From: Burkholderia latens
GTDB lineage: Bacteria; Pseudomonadota; Gammaproteobacteria; Burkholderiales; Burkholderiaceae
DNA length: 64,000 bases
NCBI RefSeq assembly: GCF_902499045.1
Contig: NZ_CABVPL010000006.1
Span: 62,001 to 126,000 of the forward strand
Direction: 5' to 3'
This document shows, one piece after another, positions 33,633 through 41,982 of this stretch (within the stretch, counting starts at the first letter, position 1; every line of letters begins with the position of its first letter). The position numbers and the translations under genes were made by a program. Under the pieces are notes generated by a model that saw only the letters and a list, made by a program, of their open reading frames with translations, ran no database searches and was not told the DNA's origin.

Positions 33633-34586
33633 CTATTTGCGCCGCCGCTCGTGCGGCGTCACCGTCGCGCCGTCGATCACCGGCGCGCCCTGCTTGATCA
33701 GGAAGTCGCGGAACAGCCCCGTCACCTGCGAGATTCGCCGGTCGGCGAGCGTGATCACGTACCACTCGCGCACGATCGGGTTGCCGGGAAACGGCAGTTG
33801 ACCGAGCAGCCCGGTGCGCAGCTCGAGCGCACACGCGTGCAACGACAGGAACGCGACGCCGAGCCCGGCTTCGGCCATCTGCTTGATCGCCTCGTTGCTC
33901 GACAGTTCGGAGCCCACATGAAAGCGGTAGCCGGCCGTCTTGAACAGGCTCTCGACGGTCGAGCGCGTGCCCGCGCCGCGTTCGCGCACGAGCAGGTGCG
34001 CGGATTCGAGATCCTTCAGCGCGACGCGCTTGCGCTGCATCAGCGGATGGCCCGGCGCGGCGACGAACACCATCGGATGCTTCGCGAACTCGACCGCATG
34101 CGTGCGCAGCTCCTTCGGCGCGCTGCCCATCACCGCGAGATCGATTTCATGCGTCGCGAGCATGCGGATGATGTCGTCGCGATTGCCAACCTTGAAATAC
34201 GTCTTCACGTGCGGACGCGTCGCGGTGAACTTCACGAGCAGCGGCGGGATCAGGTATTCGGCCGTCGTGATCGCGCCGATCCGCAGCGTGCCGCCGAGAT
34301 CGCCGGTCAGCGCCGCCACTTCGTCGCCTGCCTCGCTCCACAAATGCAGAATCTCGCGCGCATACCGCGCGACGATCTCACCGGCTGCGGTCAGCTGCAC
34401 GCCGCGCCCCACCCGCTGCAACAGCGCGGCGCCCACGGCCTCTTCGAGCAGGCGGATCTGCAGCGATACGGCCGGCTGCGTCAGGTTCAGCTCCTCGGCC
34501 GCGCGGGACACGCTGCCGAGCCGCGCAATCATGTCGAGCGCCTTCAACTGTCTGAACGTCGCGGTCTTTCCTATAAGTGAATACAT
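33633..34586 (-). CDS. LysR-family regulator (CbbR-like)
   Basis: The protein has 317 residues. The helix-turn-helix (TFRQLKALDMIARLGSVSRAAEELNLTQPAVSLQIRLLEEAVG) and the effector domain opening (GTLRIGAITTAEYLIPPLLVKFTATRPHV) place it near CbbR, the redox/NADPH-sensing regulator of carbon fixation operons. No Calvin-cycle gene is here; instead it faces ndh across 100 bases. An inverted repeat overlaps its own start codon, which suggests autoregulation. Sensing cellular reductant to tune a type II NADH dehydrogenase would fit the family chemistry (inference). Confidence 0.92.
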   Translation of the reverse strand: MYSLIGKTATFRQLKALDMIARLGSVSRAAEELNLTQPAVSLQIRLLEEAVGAALLQRVGRGVQLTAAGEIVARYAREILHLWSEAGDEVAALTGDLGGTLRIGAITTAEYLIPPLLVKFTATRPHVKTYFKVGNRDDIIRMLATHEIDLAVMGSAPKELRTHAVEFAKHPMVFVAAPGHPLMQRKRVALKDLESAHLLVRERGAGTRSTVESLFKTAGYRFHVGSELSSNEAIKQMAEAGLGVAFLSLHACALELRTGLLGQLPFPGNPIVREWYVITLADRRISQVTGLFRDFLIKQGAPVIDGATVTPHERRRK

Positions 34587-34617
34587 ATGAGTCGCTTATA
34601 AACATTAAATTGTTCGC
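34572..34617. promoter_or_regulatory. Operator region of the LysR/ndh pair
   Basis: TATAAGTGA (34572-34580) and TCGCTTATA (34592-34600) form an inverted repeat (8 of 9 pairs, 11-base spacer) that spans the LysR start codon. The sequence from 34586 (TATGAGTC, then TATAAA, ATTAA and TTG) recurs at 36263. Confidence 0.55.
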
Positions 34618-34686
34618 GTAGGTTCAAAACTATATCGTCGGTCCTTGAGCAATGTCATCCGAATCGTCATCAGCGGGAGCCACAAC

Positions 34687-36045
34687 ATGGACACCATCAC
34701 GCGTACCCTTGCAACGCAGCGCGCAGCGCGCGTGCCGCGCATTGTGATCGTCGGCGGCGGCGCCGGCGGCCTGCAACTCGCCACGCGGCTCGGCGACACG
34801 ATCGGACGCCGCGCGCAAGCCGACATCGTGCTCGTCGACCGCTATCCGACGCACTTCTGGAAGCCGCTGCTGCACGAAGCGGCATCGGGCCATCGCGATC
34901 CGGCATCCCATACGATCGAGTACGCCGCGCAGGCGAAGCGACACGGCTTTCGCTTCGTGCAGGGCGCGCTGCAGCGGGTCGACCGCGCGGCCCGCACGGC
35001 GACGATCGCCGCCGTGCACGACGCGGATGGCACGGAGATCCTGCCGCAGCGCGAGCTCGACTACGACGATCTCGTACTGGCCGTCGGCAGCGTGACGAAC
35101 TTCTTCGACGTGCCGGGCGCCGCGCGCCACGCGTTGCCGCTGGAAAACCTCGACCAGGCGGAAGACTTCCGCCGCAAGTTCCTCGCGGCATGCACGAAGG
35201 CGAACCACGCGGCCGAGCAGCAGCCCGCGCGGCGGGCCGCCCCGGTCTGCATCAACGTGATCGGCGCGGGCGCGACGGGCGTCGAACTGGCCGCGGCGCT
35301 GCGTGACGCAATCCAGCAACTGACGACGTATCGCTTCAAGGCGCTGGTGTCGGCGCGCGACGTGCACATCCGGCTGATCGAAGGCGGCCCGCGCATCCTG
35401 CCGGCGCTCGACGCCCGGCTGTCGGCGAAGATGCACGCGCGGCTGCGTTCGCTGAACGTCGACGTGCTGACGAATACGCGCGTCGCGGAAGTCGGCGCGG
35501 ATGCGGTCACGACGGCTACCGGCGAGCGGCTTGCGAGCGACATCACGATCTGGGCGGCCGGCGTCGCGGGCCCGGCGATCTTGCGGGAAGTCGGCGACAT
35601 TGCGCTCAACCGGTCGAATCAAGTGATCGTGACCGACATGCTGCAGACGCCCGACGATCCGCACGTGTATGCGTTCGGCGACTGCGCGGCGTGCCCGTCG
35701 GCCGATGCGGGCGGTTTCCTGCCGCCGCGCGCGCAGGTCGCGCACCAGCAGGCCGTGTATCTGAGCGACGCGCTCGCACGCCGTCTCGCGGGCAAGCCGG
35801 TCGCGGGCTTCACGTTCCGAGACGCGGGCACCGTCGTGTCGCTCGGCCAGGCCGGCGCCGTGTACCAGGCCGATCTCCGCGTGCGTTCGCGCTCGCTGAT
35901 CGTCGACGGGCTGGCCGCAATCGGCCTGTACAAGCTCCTGTACCGCAAGCATCTGTTCAGCGTGTACGGGCTCAAGCGCGCGCTGTTCCAGTCGCTGGGC
36001 CATTGGCTGCAAAGCCGCAACCAGCCGTCGATCAAGCTGCACTGA
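34687..36045 (+). CDS. ndh: Type II NADH:quinone oxidoreductase
   Basis: This 452-residue peripheral membrane flavoprotein transfers electrons from NADH to quinone without pumping protons. Residues ~20-32 are the FAD motif (IVIVGGGAGGLQLATRL), with WKPLLHEAASG next; a second nucleotide motif INVIGAGATGVELAAAL binds NADH. TIWAAGV and YAFGDCAACP complete the FAD site. The C-terminal ~60 residues (YKLLYRKHLFSVYGLKRALFQSLGHWL) form the amphipathic membrane anchor. The ATG at 34687 has GGGAG upstream. It is expected to be controlled by the divergent LysR protein; a strong terminator follows. Confidence 0.93.
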   Translation: MDTITRTLATQRAARVPRIVIVGGGAGGLQLATRLGDTIGRRAQADIVLVDRYPTHFWKPLLHEAASGHRDPASHTIEYAAQAKRHGFRFVQGALQRVDRAARTATIAAVHDADGTEILPQRELDYDDLVLAVGSVTNFFDVPGAARHALPLENLDQAEDFRRKFLAACTKANHAAEQQPARRAAPVCINVIGAGATGVELAAALRDAIQQLTTYRFKALVSARDVHIRLIEGGPRILPALDARLSAKMHARLRSLNVDVLTNTRVAEVGADAVTTATGERLASDITIWAAGVAGPAILREVGDIALNRSNQVIVTDMLQTPDDPHVYAFGDCAACPSADAGGFLPPRAQVAHQQAVYLSDALARRLAGKPVAGFTFRDAGTVVSLGQAGAVYQADLRVRSRSLIVDGLAAIGLYKLLYRKHLFSVYGLKRALFQSLGHWLQSRNQPSIKLH

Positions 36046-36072
36046 TCGCCGGCTGATACGCGGCATCGCGAG

Positions 36073-36113
36073 ACGGCGTATCGGGCGCGAATCGCCCGAT
36101 ACGCCGTTTTTTT
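36073..36113 (+). terminator. Rho-independent terminator of ndh
   Basis: A perfect 15-bp stem (ACGGCGTATCGGGCG, 36073-36087, with 36093-36107), a 5-base loop and seven T residues. Confidence 0.95.
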
Positions 36114-36261
36114 CATCCGCACATGCCCGGTGCATCCGTATCGTTCGCGTATCGGGTGCATCACATTGAAGCGCGTCGATGCAGCACGAATCGCGCGCAA
36201 CCGGCGCATCCGCCGTATCCCGCGCGGGCTCTGGCTCACCCCACGATTCATTAGCTGAACC

Positions 36262-36292
36262 GTATGAGTCACATATAAATATTAATTGGTCG
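36262..36292. promoter_or_regulatory. Second copy of the LysR/ndh promoter element
   Basis: Starting at 36263, TATGAGTC, TATAAA, ATTAA and TTGGTCG repeat in the same order and nearly the same spacing as at 34586-34616 (about 26 of 31 positions). It sits about 80-110 bases before the GTG start of the next gene. Confidence 0.6.
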
Positions 36293-36369
36293 TATTTTCG
36301 GGATCGACGCTAAGGTGTGTGGCATTCCCGTCCGCGAACGGATCGTCACGTCTCAGGAGAGGAATCACC

Positions 36370-36804
36370 GTGGTCATCGAAGCCATCGTCACCCGTCTCG
36401 ACGCCGCATTCGCGCAGATCGAAGCGACACCGGATTCGCATGAATCGCGCAATCAGCGCGATGCGATCATCCAGTGGCTCGACAGCGCATCGGAGCAAGG
36501 ATATCGGCTCGGTCTCGTCACGACGCTGCCGGCTGCCCGGCTCAGCGACATGTTCGAAGGCCAGTTCGGCCGTGCGAATCTCGACCGCTTCTCGGTCGTC
36601 GTGACGGACGCGCATCAGCAGGAATCCGTATCGAATCAGCACCCATTCGACGTCGCGCTTCAGGCGCTGGGCGTGCCGCGCGAGCGCGCGGTGGCCGTCG
36701 CGAGCAGCGAACCGGAGCGTCGCGAAGCGGAGACGTTCGGCCTGTCGCGTTGCGTGCGCATCACCGATACCGTGCGCTCGATCGCACCGGCTGGCGTGCA
36801 CTGA
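36370..36804 (+). CDS. Small HAD-like protein lacking the nucleophile motif
   Basis: This 144-residue protein starts at a GTG (36370) with GAGAGGA upstream. Its C-terminal half (HPFDVALQALGVPRERAVAVASSEPERREAETFGLSRCVRIT) follows the end of haloacid-dehalogenase hydrolases, where a Lys/Pro-containing loop and a DxxxD segment normally lie. The middle (GYRLGLVTTLPAARLSDMFEGQFG) fits HAD motif II (VTT). The N-terminal DxD nucleophile is absent and replaced by a helix, and the acidic motif IV reads SSEPER. It is therefore probably non-catalytic or a remnant. Its promoter element is shared with ndh, which suggests co-regulation. Confidence 0.65.
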   Translation: MVIEAIVTRLDAAFAQIEATPDSHESRNQRDAIIQWLDSASEQGYRLGLVTTLPAARLSDMFEGQFGRANLDRFSVVVTDAHQQESVSNQHPFDVALQALGVPRERAVAVASSEPERREAETFGLSRCVRITDTVRSIAPAGVH

Positions 36805-36885
36805 TTGCCGCCCCTTCACGCGGGCCGGCCGCATGTCGACGATCGCGCGTCGAACGATCGACGCGCTCGCCGGCTTTCTTGTTGC

Positions 36886-37278
36886 TCAATGCTGAACCGT
36901 CGTGCTCACGCGTGCTACCTGCGTTGCCGTGCGCTTCGCGGCGACGTGAACTTTCGCGGCAGCGCCTGCAGCAGGTTGAGCCTTCGGCGCCTTTGCCTTT
37001 GAAGGTGCCGATGGTGCTTTCGACTCGGGTCTCGCGCCGACATGCGCGGCGGCCGTCACGTTCGGCGTCGCGCGAACGGTGTGCCGCACCGGCTTCGCGG
37101 TGACTGCATTGCTCGCTGCGGCGGGTGCGCGCTTGACCTGCGCCGCATACGTCTTGACGTCCTGGTCGCTCATCCACGATTCGGTGTAGGCCGCCGATAC
37201 GGGATGCGACAGGTTGAAGTAGGCAACCGATGCCACAAGAAACGCACGAATATGCGTGCGACGATTGAATGCGCTGAT
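36886..37278 (-). CDS. Secreted Lys/Ala/Pro-rich protein with non-standard start codon
   Basis: About 130 residues. AAGGAG (complement of 37287-37292) lies 8 bases before an in-frame ATC codon (37278-37276); no ATG, GTG or TTG is well placed, the only upstream in-frame option being a TTG at 37383 without a ribosome site. From that ATC the protein begins with a basic stretch, then a hydrophobic segment (IRAFLVASVAYFNLSHPVSA), a convincing signal peptide. The mature part starts YTESWMSDQDVKTYAAQVKR and continues as low-complexity Ala/Lys/Pro sequence. A mutated ATG or a rare AUC start are both possible. Confidence 0.55.
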   Translation of the reverse strand: MSAFNRRTHIRAFLVASVAYFNLSHPVSAAYTESWMSDQDVKTYAAQVKRAPAAASNAVTAKPVRHTVRATPNVTAAAHVGARPESKAPSAPSKAKAPKAQPAAGAAAKVHVAAKRTATQVARVSTTVQH

Positions 37279-37611
37279 GACGAATGCTCCTTGCGATCTG
37301 GCTTGATGCGCCGTGCTGGCGCCGTCGTGGCGGCACGATAAATGACGGCACCCGGCACCGCAAGCGTTCGAAGGGCAATTCAAACGATTCTTAACGTTTG
37401 AAACAGGACGTGCGCAGGTCGCCGCTGGACGCGCAATCGTCGCAGCAAGGGCTCAGCCGGCAGCGGGCGCGGCCCGCGAATACCGCTCGCGCTCGAAACG
37501 GCATCGTTCACGTGCGGCGTCCGCCGGCCGTTGAGCGTGGAATGCAAAACGGCAGGCCACGCCGAACTCCGATCCGGCGACGATGTCGAACCCGCATCGC
37601 CGGAGACTCCC

Positions 37612-37932
37612 ATGAAACACGCCGCTTCGTTCGCCATCCTGATCCTGTTCGCCGCCGCGAGCTGGCCGGCCGCCGCCGGCACGGGCGAGGGCATGGGCAC
37701 TCCTGCTGCGCAAGCGTCACGGCCGGCGAGAAACTGCGTGCCGCCGCGCAATACGTCGTCCGGCAGCGCGCCCGACGCCCGCGCTGCATCGAAAGCACCG
37801 CCGATTCGCGTGTGCGTCGGCGATTCCGACACGCAGTTGAACCTGCCGTGGTTCCTGACCGACGTGCTCACCGCCGTGGACACGCATCAGTCGCCACGCG
37901 AGTTGTTCCATAAGATGCGCAACGACTTCTGA
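37612..37932 (+). CDS. Small secreted hypothetical protein
   Basis: The protein has 106 residues. A Sec signal peptide (KHAASFAILILFAAASWPAAAG) is followed by a low-complexity Gly/Ala/Pro stretch and a compact end with two Cys residues (RNCVPPRN, IRVCVGDSD) that could form one disulfide, then LNLPWFLTDVLTAVDTHQSPRELF. CGGAGA precedes the ATG at 37612. It stands alone and divergent from the preceding secreted protein. No family is recognised; periplasmic location is the only supported inference. Confidence 0.65.
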   Translation: MKHAASFAILILFAAASWPAAAGTGEGMGTPAAQASRPARNCVPPRNTSSGSAPDARAASKAPPIRVCVGDSDTQLNLPWFLTDVLTAVDTHQSPRELFHKMRNDF

Positions 37933-38107
37933 GTCCGAGCGCCCGCGCCCCGAAGCGCGACACGCAAGCCCCCACAACAAGCGGCGGCAAGCACGCTGAA
38001 CGTCGTCGACCGCGATCCGGCGACCTGAATCGCCCGAGGTGACGCGCGACGCAAATATTTCCTGTTGAGCATCAATCGCGCAAATACACCATTTGTTGAA
38101 TATTATT

Positions 38108-38136
38108 ATTTCGTAATCGAGCGTCCCATCGTATAC
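38108..38136 (+). promoter_or_regulatory. Predicted promoter of the small RNA
   Basis: TATACT (38131-38136) is a near-consensus -10, preceded by 17 bp and a weak -35 (TTTCGT, 38108-38113), downstream of an AT-rich upstream element. Confidence 0.5.
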
Positions 38137-38140
38137 TTGC

Positions 38141-38212
38141 GGCGCACCCTCCTCGTGCCAAGAGACGGTGTCTTCCATCCCGACCGCGCAACGACGCGGT
38201 CGGGGTTTTTTT
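38141..38212 (+). ncRNA. Candidate small RNA with CCUCCUC loop
   Basis: About 70 nt between a promoter-like site and a strong terminator, with no open frame of note. Three hairpins can be drawn: GCAC-CCTCCTC-GTGC (38143-38157), AGAC-GGT-GTCT (38163-38173) and the terminator stem (38179-38204). The first loop, CCUCCUC in RNA, is complementary to Shine-Dalgarno sequences, the pattern of C-rich-loop regulatory RNAs that block translation starts. It could alternatively be a leader of the downstream EAL gene, but the terminator is intact. No known RNA family is assigned. Confidence 0.6.
38179..38212 (+). terminator. Rho-independent terminator of the small RNA
   Basis: A perfect 10-bp stem (CCCGACCGCG, 38179-38188, with 38195-38204), 6-base loop, one G and seven T residues. 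Confidence 0.92.
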
Positions 38213-38417
38213 CGGTGCGCGCCGCCAATATACATGCATAATCAATGTATGTTAGGGAGAAACGCGCCGAACCCGACGATTCCGCCGCGATGCCCGTTGA
38301 TTGAATTCGCGAGCATGGAATCGACCCGCGCGCCGGCATCGGCGCGCATTACCGTGCCCGGGCCAGGCACGGCGCATGCATCGCGTCCATCCATCGACCG
38401 GTTCGACCTGCATTCCC

Positions 38418-40022
38418 ATGCGTACAACAACAAATGCGATCCGAGGAGCCTCCGCACCGACGCCAGGCCCGAAGCCGGCATTCCAGCGCAGCGGGGTGTG
38501 GCTGCGCGTTGTCTCGTTCGTTGCGCTGCTCGTCTGCGTGCTGGTGCTCGTGCTGGCGTTGATCGTGGCCGAGCGCCTCGCGCGCGAATCGGTTGCCCGG
38601 CACGAACGCATCGTCGCGAACGACATCGTCGTCTCGGTCAACCACATCCTCGACGGGATTCGCTCGCGGCATCGGGACGAATTGAATGCGCTGGTCGGGC
38701 GGCCGTGCACCGCAATCTTCAGGACGCTCGCCGAAATCGGCACGCATCTGCGCTATCTGCGTGCCGTCGCGCTCGCCAACGACGGCCGAGTCACATGTTC
38801 GTCGGCGCTGGGCGCGATCGACGTATCGCTCGACGCATACCTGCACGCGCCGGAACCGGGGATGACGGCCATCGCGCTGCTTCAGCAGACGCCGTTTCAG
38901 CATCGCGTTCCAGTGCTCGCGGTATTTCGCGCGACTGCGCGCCAATCCGGCGTTCTTTATCTGGTCGAAGGCGACTATGTGGCCGACATGCTCGCGCACG
39001 GCACGCGCTTCGGCGCGGAAACGGCCACGCTGGCGGTGGAGGGCGCGGGCGGCATCGATCAGCATGGCCGGTTCGTGCCGCCGTCCGGTGCGGCGCGGAC
39101 CGCAGGCAGCGCGATCGCTTCGCATACGTGGCCGTTCACGGTGTCCGTCACGTCGTCGCACTCCTACGTATCGCAAGTGACGCGTCGCTATCGGCTCGTC
39201 TGCATCACGATCGCGCTGCTGGTGAATGGACTCGTCGCGGCGGCCTACCTGCTCGCGATGGCGCCGCGCCGGCTGCTGCTGAAAGCCGTGCGCAATGCGC
39301 TGAACCGCAACGAATTTCATGTCGTGTACCAGCCGATCGTCGACGTCCAGACGCGCCGGACCGTCGGCGTCGAAGCGCTGCTGCGCTGGCAGCATCCAAA
39401 ATGGGGGGCTATCAGCCCGGCGGTGTTCGTCCCGCAGGTCGAGTCCAGCGCGATCCTGCCGAAGGTCACCGAATTCGTGCTTCGGACGGCGGTAGCGGAA
39501 CTGACCGACATCGCGCCGCCGATGCCGCTGCGCATCGCGATCAACATCGCGCCGAAGGATCTCGAACGCCCGCGCTTCGTATCGATCGTCGAAGACGCGA
39601 TTCGCCGGCTTCCGCCGGGCTTCACGCTGGTGCTCGAAGTGACCGAGCGCATCCTGCTCGAAAAGAACGCGCGCACCACCGCGCTGTTTGCCGCGCTGCG
39701 CGCAGCGGGCGCGAAATTCGCAATCGACGACTTCGGCACCCATCACAGCAATCTCGACATGCTGTCGCGCTTTCCGTTCGACTACGTGAAGATAGATCGC
39801 CAGTTCATCTCGCAACTGACGACGGGCAACGCCCGGCTGATCGAAGGGATCGCCGCGCTCGCGCACCATTACGGCCTGAAGATCATTGCCGAGGGCGTGG
39901 AGACGGAGGAGCAGCACCGCGCGCTGCACGCGGTCGGCATCCAGTATGCGCAAGGCTACCTTTATCAGCGGCCGCAACGCGCGGAGCAGATGAAGCCGGA
40001 TTGCACGCGGATGTCGGCCTGA
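38418..40022 (+). CDS. CSS-motif/EAL-domain cyclic-di-GMP phosphodiesterase
   Basis: The protein has 534 residues. TM1 (~30-50) is followed by a periplasmic CSS domain; Cys residues occur in VGRPCTAIFRTL and in VTCSSALG, the redox-sensitive pair of the family. TM2 (~258-280) then leads to a cytoplasmic EAL domain. Catalytic and metal residues are present: EALLRW, the Asn of INIAPKDL, Glu of EVTER, the IDDFGTHHSNL pair, Lys of VKIDRQF, AEGVETEEQ and QGY. It should hydrolyse c-di-GMP to pGpG in response to the periplasmic disulfide state. The ATG at 38418 is chosen; longer frames add Arg-rich sequence. Confidence 0.93.
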   Translation: MRTTTNAIRGASAPTPGPKPAFQRSGVWLRVVSFVALLVCVLVLVLALIVAERLARESVARHERIVANDIVVSVNHILDGIRSRHRDELNALVGRPCTAIFRTLAEIGTHLRYLRAVALANDGRVTCSSALGAIDVSLDAYLHAPEPGMTAIALLQQTPFQHRVPVLAVFRATARQSGVLYLVEGDYVADMLAHGTRFGAETATLAVEGAGGIDQHGRFVPPSGAARTAGSAIASHTWPFTVSVTSSHSYVSQVTRRYRLVCITIALLVNGLVAAAYLLAMAPRRLLLKAVRNALNRNEFHVVYQPIVDVQTRRTVGVEALLRWQHPKWGAISPAVFVPQVESSAILPKVTEFVLRTAVAELTDIAPPMPLRIAINIAPKDLERPRFVSIVEDAIRRLPPGFTLVLEVTERILLEKNARTTALFAALRAAGAKFAIDDFGTHHSNLDMLSRFPFDYVKIDRQFISQLTTGNARLIEGIAALAHHYGLKIIAEGVETEEQHRALHAVGIQYAQGYLYQRPQRAEQMKPDCTRMSA

Positions 40023-40389
40023 GCGGTGCCCGGCGCGTCGCGCGCCGCACGAAAGGCGTCGAACGCGTGCCGGCACCCCGGCAACGTCACGCCAATCCTC
40101 GTACACTGAAGCACAGGGCCGGTACCGGGCGCGCGACGGCATCGCATTGCCATTACCGCGCGGAACGGTTGCACGCCCGCTCGTCGCGCGCTTCGAGCGG
40201 CGCAATCCGCGCGAATCGTGCCGCAGCACGGCCGCGCGCGGGCACGCCGCGATGCGGGTGCACCCGCTTTGATTCAGTGCGTCCAAGCCGCTATTCTTTT
40301 TTCGATCCCGATCAACCCGCGACCGGGCATGAATCCCTTGCGCTGTCATGGAATTCGCAGCGCAACTGCCACGTTGAACGAGTTTCCCG
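40023..40389. other. Intergenic region upstream of the hybrid kinase
   Basis: These 367 bases hold no supported gene. The promoter at 40269-40297 lies in the last third; the rest is GC-rich and without obvious repeats. Confidence 0.5.
40269..40297 (+). promoter_or_regulatory. Predicted sigma70 promoter of the hybrid kinase
   Basis: TTGATT (40269-40274) and TATTCT (40292-40297) are separated by exactly 17 bp and followed by a T-rich stretch; the start codon lies 93 bases downstream. Confidence 0.65.
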
Positions 40390-41982
40390 ATGACGCCAGA
40401 CCAGCCACAGCCCATTCTTTCGGACCCTCAGCCGGCCGCGCACGATCAATCGCTGCTCGACCGCTACGCGGAGTTCCGCTTTCAGACGGTCGTGGCGTCG
40501 ATTACCGACTATGCGGTCTTCATGCTCGACCCGCACGGCAACGTCGCGACGTGGAATACCGGCGCGGAGCGCATCAAGGGATACCGCGCGGACGAAATCG
40601 TCGGCACCCATTTCTCACGCTTCTATCCGGCCGAGGCGGTCGCCGCCGGCATCCCCGCGCATGCGCTCGAGGTCGCGGCCGCGTACGGCCACTTCCAGGA
40701 CGAAAGCTGGCGCCTGCGCAAGGACGGGTCGCGTTTCTGGGCAAGCGTGACGATCACGGCCGTGCGCGACGATTCGAACGAACTGCGCGGCTTCATCAAG
40801 ATCACGCGCGACATGACCGAGCGCAAGCGTGTCGAGGAGCTCGAAGCGGCCGCGCAGCGGCTGGACGTCTTCATCGCGACGCTCGCGCACGAGTTGCGCA
40901 ACCAGCTCGCGCCGCTGCGGCATACGATCGGGATTCTGCACAGCGTGCCGCCGTCCGAACTGGGCCCCACGCTCACGCAATGCAAGGACATCGCCGATCG
41001 CCAGATCGGGCAGCTGGTCCGGCTCGTCGACGATCTGCTCGATATCGGCCGCATTAAATCGGACAAGATCGAATTGAAGATGACGCCGCTGAACGTGTGC
41101 GACATCGTATATCGCAGCGTACAAGGCATTCAGCCGAAGGTCGACGCACGCGGCCAGCAGATTCTCATGCGGCTGCCGCCGGCGCCCGTGATCGTGAACG
41201 GCGACGACGTGCGGCTCGTGCAGGTGCTGTACAACGTGCTCGACAACGCGTCGAAATATTCGCCGAACGACGAACGCATCGAGATCCACGTGCGCACCGA
41301 GGGGAACGTGGTGGCGATCGATGTCGTCGACCGCGGGATCGGCATCGTGCCCGGCGCGCAGGAATCGATCTTCAACCTGTTCGAACAGGAGACCAGCGCG
41401 GGACGCTACGCGGCCGGCGGGCTCGGCGTCGGCCTCGCGATCAGCCGGAAATTCGTCGAGCTGCACGGCGGCAGCATCACCGCCGACAGTACCGGCATCG
41501 GCAAAGGATCGTCGTTTACCGTGCGGCTTCCAATCGCGCGGCAGCACGATCGTGCGGACACGGCGCCGGCCGCGCCGGCGGCCTCGGCGACGCACCCGCT
41601 ACGAATCCTGATCGTCGACGACAATCAGGAAGCGGCCGATACGCTCGGCATCCTGCTGCAGATCAAGGGGCACACGACGCGCGTCGCGTATCACGCGCGA
41701 GACGCGCTGCCGCTTGCGCGCGAGTTCGCGCCGCACCTGATGCTGATCGATCTGAGCATGCCGGACGTCAGCGGGTTCGAGCTGCTGCAGCAGTTGAAGA
41801 CGACCGGCGCCGCACCCGATGCGATGTACGTCGCGCTGTCGGGCCACGTGCGCTCGTCGGATCGCAAGGATACCGAAGATGCCGGTTTCCACGATCATTT
41901 CGCGAAGCCGATTCCGATCGATGCGCTCGACGGCTTGCTTGCGCGCGTCGAGGACGATGCGCGGCGCCGCGGACGGCTGTGA
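40390..41982 (+). CDS. PAS-domain hybrid histidine kinase with receiver
   Basis: This 530-residue cytoplasmic protein has no membrane helix. Order: PAS/PAC (~30-140; YAVFMLDPHGNVATWNTGAERIKGY), HisKA with the phospho-accepting His167 in AHELRNQLAPL, HATPase (N box YNVLDNASKYSP, G1 DRGIGI, G2 GGLGVGLAI) and a C-terminal receiver (~410-525) with IVDDNQE, phospho-Asp about residue 454 in LIDLSMPD and Lys in FAKP. A soluble sensor of light, oxygen or redox is likely from the PAS type, but no haem or flavin motif is certain. No response regulator with output domain is adjacent; phosphotransfer partners must lie elsewhere. Confidence 0.93.
   Translation: MTPDQPQPILSDPQPAAHDQSLLDRYAEFRFQTVVASITDYAVFMLDPHGNVATWNTGAERIKGYRADEIVGTHFSRFYPAEAVAAGIPAHALEVAAAYGHFQDESWRLRKDGSRFWASVTITAVRDDSNELRGFIKITRDMTERKRVEELEAAAQRLDVFIATLAHELRNQLAPLRHTIGILHSVPPSELGPTLTQCKDIADRQIGQLVRLVDDLLDIGRIKSDKIELKMTPLNVCDIVYRSVQGIQPKVDARGQQILMRLPPAPVIVNGDDVRLVQVLYNVLDNASKYSPNDERIEIHVRTEGNVVAIDVVDRGIGIVPGAQESIFNLFEQETSAGRYAAGGLGVGLAISRKFVELHGGSITADSTGIGKGSSFTVRLPIARQHDRADTAPAAPAASATHPLRILIVDDNQEAADTLGILLQIKGHTTRVAYHARDALPLAREFAPHLMLIDLSMPDVSGFELLQQLKTTGAAPDAMYVALSGHVRSSDRKDTEDAGFHDHFAKPIPIDALDGLLARVEDDARRRGRL

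Larger units (their letters stand above)
37933..38417. other. Intergenic region with a candidate small RNA
   Basis: The first part contains nothing clear. From about 38050 to 38115 the DNA is AT-rich (ATATTATTATTT). A small RNA transcription unit (promoter to terminator) occupies 38108-38212. The remaining ~200 bases to the EAL gene carry no recognised element. Confidence 0.55.

Noticed and set aside
33633-36045. Calvin-cycle locus suggested by the CbbR-like regulator
   Set aside because: No RuBisCO, phosphoribulokinase or other cbb gene is present; the divergent gene is a type II NADH dehydrogenase.
38349-40415. Very long open frame antisense to the EAL gene
   Set aside because: High GC with biased third positions produces long antisense frames; the translation is Arg/Ala/His-rich without family motifs, and the sense strand has a complete EAL domain.
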